From: Rugalucina vietnamica | Lineage: Eukaryota > Mollusca > Bivalvia > Lucinida > Lucinidae | Reading direction: 5' to 3' | DNA: 64,000 nucleotides | NCBI GenBank assembly: GCA_964017185.1 | Contig: OZ024876.1 | Span: 13,083,726-13,147,725, forward strand | Part shown: piece after piece, positions 57,156 through 64,000 of the stretch | How the letters are laid out: each line of letters begins with the position of its first letter | Position numbering within the stretch: the stretch's first letter is position 1 | Notes under the pieces: model-generated | Told to the model about the DNA's origin: nothing | Database searches by the model: none | Seen by the model: only the letters and a program-made list of their open reading frames with translations | Made by a program: the position numbers and the translations under genes

Positions 57156-57510
57156 ATAAATTACATGTAGATGTTTAAAATAAAATGTGACACCTTTGTG
57201 TTATGACAGTAAAAAGCTTACTAGTTTAAGCAGAACACTTCGTTCCAAAAGCAGGGTTTTATGTCATTGTGAGCACCATACATGTACACAAGTGTACAAG
57301 TTCTGAAAGTATTAACTTGCATGCTTTCATGTGTCTGTCTGAATTTTAGATTTAGAAAGTATAGATAGGATTTGTGCAGCCAAAGAAAAGCATCACCATA
57401 ATCAAAAATACATTACTGTAAATTCGGATATGTTCCTGAGAACTTAATTTTTGTTTATGTTTGCAAATTTGTTGTCTCGCAATTTCAAAGTTCTGCATTA
57501 TAAAGAGTAA
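57156..57510. other. Intron 9, no gene seen
   Basis: AT-rich; no feature recognised. Confidence 0.4.
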
Positions 57511-57748
57511 TTGAGCTTGTGTGTGAGAAACCAACAGTTGTGTTTTCTGACCAGGTCAGACGCAAACCGGCCTGTACAGTCACAGAAGCAAGCTAGAAGC
57601 TTGAAATTTCAGATTTAAGAAGAAGAAGGATTGTACTATCTTTATAGCGAAAACAAAGGCACTGATCAGCTGTGCAGTAAATGCCTAGCTGATCGGCGGC
57701 TTTGCTTTGGCCTATGCAAATTGTTGGTTTTCTCATGCACAGGCTCAA
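57511..57748 (-). mobile_element. MITE A, copy 17
   Basis: TTGAGCTTGTGTGTGAGAAA start; GCAAACCGGCCTGTACAGTC arm inverted; palindrome; CTCATGCACAGGCTCA end. Confidence 0.8.
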
Positions 57749-57824
57749 TTATAAGCTTTATAGACACAAGTACTCATTCTCAAATTCTAGAACTCTCAAA
57801 TAACTTAAGGTAAAGAACCATAAA

Positions 57825-58260
57825 ATTGCTGATCCATAGAATTTTTTTATTTTTTGATATTTTAGAGAAAATATTTATATCTATCGATTCGTGTAATAAA
57901 AAAACATGGTTACCAGGTTAGTTTTCCTGCAAATCGCTCCCCTAAAATGGCTAAAATTGCCTTTATTTGTACGTGACGTAATGGGAAAGAAATTAAAACG
58001 CGTCGCTTTTTGCACTTGAGCGCCGTTTACAAGAGAACTAATCCATAGAATTTTTTTAAAAACTAAATATGGTCTCGTTTTTGTATTGTAAGTCAAAAAG
58101 TTAAATAAAAGTCCTTGACTACCAGGTTGGTTTCGGCGGTATTTGTCAACGAATGAAGACAGGTAAGCTAAAAATCTTAATTTTCCGTAAGTGACGTTGA
58201 CGTCATAAAAATGGCGCCTTTTGACTTTTCGGACGTCTTTCATAAACGTTCGGCATTTGG
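57825..58260. repeat. Two-unit direct repeat with CRE-like sites
   Basis: Units share ATCCATAGAATTTTTTT, ACCAGGTT.GTTT and a GTGACGT block (57970-57980 and 58190-58205). The second unit includes TGACGTCA followed by AAAATGGCGCC. No coding content. Confidence 0.45.
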
Positions 58261-58447
58261 TTTATTAGAATGTGCTTTAGGCGGCGAATTTAAGATCATT
58301 AACGCGTGCTTGTATCTGTCTGAGTAATTTTCAACTCGAATGATCTTTCAGTCATATCACGACCGTGAATGGTTCAAATTCGGCCCAAGTTCAACAGTAT
58401 GTATACATAGAGGTACTGTTCAAAATATTTGACCCCAAATTTCAGTC

Positions 58448-58695
58448 AAACGTGTTTGTTTGTTAGTTTGTTTGGATTGATGCTTAACGTCCCAGTCAAC
58501 AGCTATGGTCATGCCGGGACGTTGCCTCTATTTTATTGGACTTTTACCCCAAATTAGGATGTCAAAATGACGGCTTAACATATAACCACCCAACTAAGCC
58601 AGTAATGCGTATATGTATGGATGGTTTGACTTGAAACCACTTTTCCTGGGCAGGCTCAATCCTGAGCGGTTAACCAGAAATCAGATGGCATTCAA
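58448..58695 (+). repeat. Dispersed repeat G, copy 2
   Basis: GTCCCAGTCAACAGCTATGG, GGGACGTTGCCTCTATTTTA and TATATGTATGGATGGTTTGA, as in copy 1 at 8262. Confidence 0.65.
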
Positions 58696-58834
58696 TTAAA
58701 CTTATCACAATTATTGTTCAACAAAACTATCATTTCATCAAACGCGCAATGCATGCGATGTAAGGGCTGTCTTTTAGTATAATTAATTGCTTGTAAAGGA
58801 TATAAAGAGTCTGTTTTAGTTTTATTTCCCGTAC

Positions 58835-58837
<3 letters not shown>

Positions 58838-58885
<48 letters not shown>

Positions 58886-58895
58886 AAAAAAAAAA
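58838..58895 (+). repeat. Long poly-A tract
   Basis: Nearly uninterrupted A over about 58 bases, with a single C at 58885, directly adjoining the T element. It could be a retroposed tail or simple-sequence growth. Confidence 0.8.
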
Positions 58896-59622
58896 ACTAG
58901 AAATGCGTGTTTGTAAAACACTATGCCCCCAACTGTATGCTTGTCCCTAAACTGGCAGCTTGTATGATTCGTTTATTTCATTTGAATGAAGTGAAATTTA
59001 ATTTCCTAAAGAAGCTGTTCGGGCCTCTGTTTTTGACCTCGATCCAGAAACAGAACTTTTTGCAGACAAGTTAGAAATGGAGGAAAAAATTCAAAATGGA
59101 GTTCCTTTGTCAAAATTTGACGGAAAGTCCTCAAAAGTAAATCAGGTGATCTTCTTCTCAGCCCCAACCAGTATACCAAATATGAAGGCTCTAGCTTAAA
59201 TACTTTTTCAGATATCTTGCACACAAGATTTTCAAATTTTGTTTTAAAAGGGGCATAACTCCAAAAAGGCCCATAACTTGAACATGAAAAAAATACGGGT
59301 CAACTATTTTTTCATGAGGAATTTGTATATGAAATTTCAAAACCCTAACATTCACCGTTCAAAAGTTTCAAATTTCACCGAAAAGTGGAAAAAATTAATC
59401 AAAATTTCAAAATTCCGTATTTCTGTCAAAATTTGCCAGAAAGTTCTCAAAAGTTAACCAGGTCATCTACTTATCAGCCCCAACCAGTATACCAAATATG
59501 AAGGCTCTAGCTCAAATACTTTTTGAGATATCTTGCACACAATATTTTCAAATTTTGTTTTCAAAGGGACATAACTCAGAAAAGGGGCATAACTAGCCAA
59601 AAGCAATATGCCCTTCCAACTT
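58896..59622 (-). mobile_element. Helentron-like family T, copy 2, interrupted at its 5' hairpin
   Basis: On the - strand it ends with hairpin GTGTTTTACAAACACGC and CTAGT, here read ACTAGAAATGCGTGTTTGT at 58896. Two core units precede. Its 5' hairpin is cut within CCAACTTTTT by a family P element. Confidence 0.8.
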
Positions 59623-59625
59623 TTT

Positions 59626-62600
59626 AGCTCACCTGAGCCGAAGGCTCACAAGGTGAGCTTATAGGATGGCCATGATCCGGCGTCCGTCCGTCCGTCGTCC
59701 GTCCGTCCGTCGGCGTCCACAATTTCAAAGATCTTCTTCTCTGAAACCGCTTGGCCGATCTTGTTGAAATTTTATGTGGAGCCTCCTTGGGTAGTGGCAT
59801 TTCAAGTTTGATCGCGAAATCTAGGTCACATGACCAAGATGGCCGCCACGCCCATATATGGTAAAAACCACTCAAAAATCTTCTTCTCCAGAACCGGTGG
59901 GCCGATTTCCATGAAACTTGGTATGTAGCATTGGGGACCTCAGCCCATCATAGTTTGATAAAATGATGACCCTTGGCTGACCTTGACCTATTTTACGGCA
60001 AGGTCAAATTTGGAAACATAGGCTTTTACATAGGAAAAAGTGAAAACTATGGAATTTTTTTAAATCTGTTGCAGCCTGAGGCCTGAAAAGTGGTAGATGC
60101 AAACAACTAATGGAGTAGATGAAGGTATGTGATTAATATTGGTCAAGGTCATCTCTTGACCTTGGCCAGTCTGTTGTCCATACAAACTTTTCAAAGATCT
60201 TCTTCTCTGAAACTGCTTGGCCAATCAAAGTGAAATTTTATGTGGAGCATCCATGGGTAGGGGAGACGAAAGTTTGATCGCGAAATCCAGGTCACATGAC
60301 CAAGATGGCTGCCACGCCCATATATGGTAAAAACCACTCAAAAATCTTCTTCTCCAGAACCGGTGGGCCGATTTCCACGAAACTTGGTATGTAGCATTGA
60401 GGACCTCAGCCTATCGTAGTTTGATAAAATGATGACCCTTGGATGACCTTGACCTATTTTACGGCAAGGTCAAATTTGGAAACATAGGCTTTTACATAGG
60501 AAAAAGTGAAAACTATGGATTTTTGGAAACTATTGCAGCCTGAGGCCTGAAAATTGGTAGATGCAAACAACTAATGGAGTAGATGAAGGTATGTGATTAA
60601 TATAGGTCAAGGTCATCTCTTGACCTTGGCCAGTGTGTTGTCCTTACACACTTTTCAAAGATCTTCTCTGAAACTGCGCGGCCAATCAAAGTGAAATTTT
60701 ATGTGGAGCATCCATGTGTAGGGGAGACGAAAGTTTGATTCCGAAATCCAGGTCACATGACCAAGATGGCCGCCATGCCCATATATGGTAAAAACCACTC
60801 AAAAATCTTCTTCTCCAGAACCGGTGGGCCGATTTCCACGAAACTTGGTATGTAGCATTGGGGACCTCAGCCCATCATAGTTTGATAAAATGATGACCCT
60901 TGGATGACCTTGACCTATTTTACGGCAAGGTCAAATTTGGAAACATAGGCTTTTACATAGGAAGAAGTGAAAACTATGGATTTTTAGCTCACCTGAGCCG
61001 AAGGCTCACAAGGTGAGCTTATAGGATGGCCATGATCCGGCGTCCGTCGTCCGTTGTCCGTCCGTCGGCGTCCACAATTTCAAAGATCTTCTTCTCTGAA
61101 ACCGCTTGGCCGAACTAGTTGAAATTTTATGTGGAGCCTCTTTGGGTAGTGGCATTTCAAGTTTGATTGCGAAATCCAGGTCACATGACCAAGATGGCCG
61201 CCAAGCCTATATATGGTAAAAACACTTCAAAAATCTTCTTCTCCAGAACCGGTGGGCTGATTACCACGAAACTTGGTATGTAGCATCGGGGACTTCAGCC
61301 CATCATAGTTTGATCAAATGATGACCCTTGGATGACCTTGACCTATTTTACGGCAAGGTCAAATTTGCAAACATAGGCTTTTACATGGGAAAAAGTGAAA
61401 ACTATGGATTTTTTTAAAACTATTGCAGCCTGAGGCCTGAAAAGTGGTAGATGCAAACAACTAATGGAGTAGATGAAGGTATGTGATTAATTTAGGTCAA
61501 GGTCATCTCTTGACCTTGGCCAGTCTGTCGTCCATACACACTTTTCAAAGATCTTCTTCTCTGAAACTGCTTGGTCAATCAAAGTGAAATTTTATGTGGA
61601 GCATCCATGGGTAGGGGAGATGAAAGTTTGATTGCGAAATCCAGGTCACATGACCAAGATGGCCGCCACGCCCATATATGGTAAAAACCACTCAAAAATC
61701 TTCTTCTCCAGAACCAGCTGGCCGATTTTCATGAAACTTGGTATGCAGCATTTGGGACTCCAGCCCATCATAGTTTGATCAAATGATGACCCTAGGATGA
61801 CCTTGACCTATTTTACGGCAAGGTCAATTTTGGAAACATAGGCTTTTACATGGGAAAAAGTGAAAACTATGGATTTTTTGAAAACTATTGCAGCCTGAGG
61901 CCTGAAAAGTGGTAGATGCAAACAACCAATGGAGTAGATGAAGGTATGTGATTAATTTAGGTCAAGGTCATCTCTTGACCTTGGCCTGTCTGTCGTCCAT
62001 ACACACTTTTCAAAGATCTTCTTCTCTGAAACTGCTTGGCCAATCAAAGTGAAATTTTATGTGGAGCATCCATGGGTAGGGGAGACGAAAGTTTGATTGC
62101 GAAATCCAGGTCACATGACCAAGATGGCCGCCACGCCCATATATGGTAAAAACCACTCAAAAATCTTCTTCTCCAGAACCGGCAAGCCGATTTTCATGAA
62201 ACTTGGTATGTAGCATTTGGGACTCCAGCCCATCATAGTTTGATCAAATGATGACCATAGGATGACCTTGACCTATTTTACGGCAATGTCAATTTTGGAA
62301 ACATAGGCTTTTACATGAGAAAAGTTAAAACTATGGATTTTTTGAAAACTGTTGCAGCCTGAGACCTGAAAAGTGGTAAACAACTAATGGAGTAGATGAA
62401 GGTATGTGAATGATTTAGGTCAAGGTCATCTGTTGACCTTGGCCAGTCTGTCGTCCATACACACTTTTCAAAGATCTTCTTCTCTAAACCTGCTTGGCCA
62501 ATCAAAGTGAAATTTTATGTGAAGCGTCCATGGGTAGGGGGAATGAAAGTTTGTTCGCGAAATTCGGGTCACATGACCAAGATGGCCGCCATGCCCAACT

Positions 62601-63112
62601 ATGGTAAAAAACACTCAAAAATCTTCTTCTCCAGAACTGGCTGGTCGATTTACGAGAAATTTGTTATGTAGCATTTTGGACTCCAGCCCATCAGATGACC
62701 CTAGGATGACCTTGACCTATTTTACGGCAAGGTCAATTTTGTAAACATCGGCTTTTACAAGGGAAAAGGAGAAAACAATGAATATTTTGGAAACTGTTGC
62801 AGCCTGCAACCTGAAAGTTGCTAGATGCAGACAACTAATGGAGTCAATGAAGGTAAGTAATTAATGAAGGCCAAGGTCATTTCTTGACCTTGACCCAAGG
62901 TCATTTAAATATCAAAATTAAAATTATGGTTTTCTCAGAAATCACTGGGTTTGGAAACTATTGCAGCCTGAGACCTGAAACTTTGCAGATGCAGACAACT
63001 TATGAAGTCAATAAAGGTGTGTGAGTATTCAAGGTCAAAGTCATTTCATGATGACTTAATACTCCAAGATCAGGCTTCAGGTGAGCGTTCTCAGGACCAA
63101 TGGTCCTCTGGT
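59626..63112 (+). mobile_element. Helentron-like family P, copy 4, with a nested second 5' end
   Basis: 5' hairpin and GTCC tract at 59626. Core units recur about every 461 bp (59816, 60282, 60744). A second complete 5' end follows at 60986, then units at 61175, 61636, 62102 and 62562. The 3' end is CTTCAGGTGAGCG, hairpin AGGACCAATGGTCCT and CTGGT. Core units carry CCATATATGG and TGACCTTGACC. Not coding. Confidence 0.85.
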
Positions 63113-63261
63113 GTTGGAAAAACTGAGAATATTTTAGCATTTTGACCAACAAAATAAAGTTGTATTTGTGCGCATACTTGGCTTTTACTTGAAAAGAATC
63201 CAACGTCGTAAAGGCCTTGTCACACAAGCGAAAATCTCTTGATGTAAACTCGAGTTTGATT
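63113..63261. other. Intron 9, no gene seen
   Basis: Short spacer without recognised features. Confidence 0.4.
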
Positions 63262-63376
63262 GCGAAAACTAGTTTTTGTTTGTTTTATTTATTGCTTTAT
63301 GTCCCAGTAAACAGCTATGGTCATGTCGAGACGCTAGCTGTTGAAAGGGACATAAAGCAATAAATCAAACAAGATT
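63262..63376. mobile_element. Short palindromic element related to repeat G
   Basis: GTTTGTTTTATTTATTGCTT and AAGCAATAAATCAAAC are inverse, with ATGTCCCAGTAAACAGCTA and TAGCTGTTGAAAGGGACAT as inner arms. It looks like a folded-back repeat G fragment. Confidence 0.6.
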
Positions 63377-63654
63377 TCTTTTTTGCAATAAAACGCAAGT
63401 CTACGTGGAGGGAATTTCGTTAGTCTGGTTAAACTGAGAATTCTGTGAACAACCAGCCATAAATTTCTATTTCTATTGCCATAGTTACCATAGTTATTTC
63501 TTAGCTTCTTATGTTTAAAGATTTCTACATGTATATGCTTGTTAAAAAAAGAAAAGAAAAATATACATAATATGCATTACATCTTTGTAAGACAAGAAAT
63601 ATGGTTATATAAAATAAACTCATTATTTGATATAGCAATGTGTTTCTTGTTTTT
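63377..63654. other. Intron 9, no gene seen
   Basis: AT-rich, no feature recognised. Confidence 0.4.
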
Positions 63655-64000
63655 AGCTCACCTGAGCCGAAGGCTCACAAGGTGAGCTAATAGGATGGCC
63701 ATGATCCGGCGTCCGTCCGGCGTCCGTCCGTCGTCCGTCGTCGTCCGTCCGTCCGTCCGTCGTCGTCCACAATTTCAAAGATCTTCTTCTCTAAAACCGC
63801 TTGGCCGATCTAGTTGAAATTTTATGTGGAGCCTCCTTGGGTAGTGGCATTTCAAGTTTGATCGCGAAATCCAGGTCACATGACCAAGATGGCCGCCACG
63901 CCCATATATGGTAAAAACCCTTCAAAAATCTTCTTCTCCAGAACCGGTGGGCCGATTTCCACGAAACTTGGTATGTAGCATCGGGGACTTCAGCCCATTG
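63655..64000 (+). mobile_element. Helentron-like family P, copy 5, cut by the window end
   Basis: AGCTCACCTGAGCC with its GAA-loop hairpin, a long (GTCC/GTCGTCC)n tract at 63710-63770 and the beginning of a core unit. It belongs to the same subfamily as copy 4. Confidence 0.85.

Noticed and set aside
58730..58921. - strand frame with a long polyphenylalanine run
   Set aside because: It is the poly-A tract read as TTT codons.
57000..64000. Last MEK exon (CLxKxPxERADL region)
   Set aside because: Searched by eye on the + strand and found nothing; the interval is almost entirely transposable elements, so the exon probably lies beyond the window.

Overview
This is a eukaryotic, intron-rich, AT-rich window that looks like a bivalve mollusc genome. 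The clues are repeat families familiar from bivalves (interspersed units opening with AGCTCACCTGAGCC, TATGCCCCCAAC or TATACCCCCC, followed by GTCC or GTCT microsatellites), tRNA-derived SINEs, and one well-conserved animal kinase gene. I cannot name the species.

The one clear host gene is a MEK1/2-type MAP kinase kinase (MAP2K1/2, Dsor1 orthologue) on the + strand from about 15.86 kb to beyond 56.97 kb. Nine exon positions can be read with consensus splice sites and matching phases: exon 1 (15860-15933), 2 (28868-29087), 3 (31384-31530), 4 (32240-32317), 5 (32646-32697), 6 (36133-36257), 7 (37065-37254), 8a (40141-40226) or 8b (43915-44018), and 9 (56905-56966). The final exon(s), about 50 residues, are not in the window. 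Exons 8a and 8b encode the same kinase segment with different versions of the proline-rich-insert region, and have lengths that make them interchangeable but not combinable. Exon 6 is preceded by a tandem array carrying six copies of its own splice acceptor and first codons, fused to a palindromic MITE.

Region by region. 0-7 kb: a Ty3/gypsy-class LTR retrotransposon on the - strand, with one long intact gag-pol frame and integrase upstream of reverse transcriptase (Gmr1-type order). It has a complete 3' LTR, but in place of the 5' LTR it carries an inverted 59-bp copy of the LTR end. It sits in a dispersed repeat whose uninterrupted relative lies at 11.03-11.40 kb. 7.8-10.3 kb: a TA-flanked DNA transposon with long TIRs. 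12.1-15.5 kb: a roughly 1.5-kb-arm inverted duplication of a C2H2 zinc-finger gene, both copies broken. 15.5-64 kb: MEK, whose introns are filled with mobile DNA: Helentron-like non-autonomous elements (three families with hairpin plus CTRRT 3' ends), at least 16 copies of one palindromic MITE (family A), other MITEs, SINEs, two degraded non-LTR retrotransposons and a hAT-like element.

The window contains one functional gene in a dense transposon landscape. The most interesting biology is where the mobile DNA meets the MEK splicing signals. No bacterial-type operons, CRISPR arrays, rRNA genes or convincing stand-alone tRNA genes were seen.
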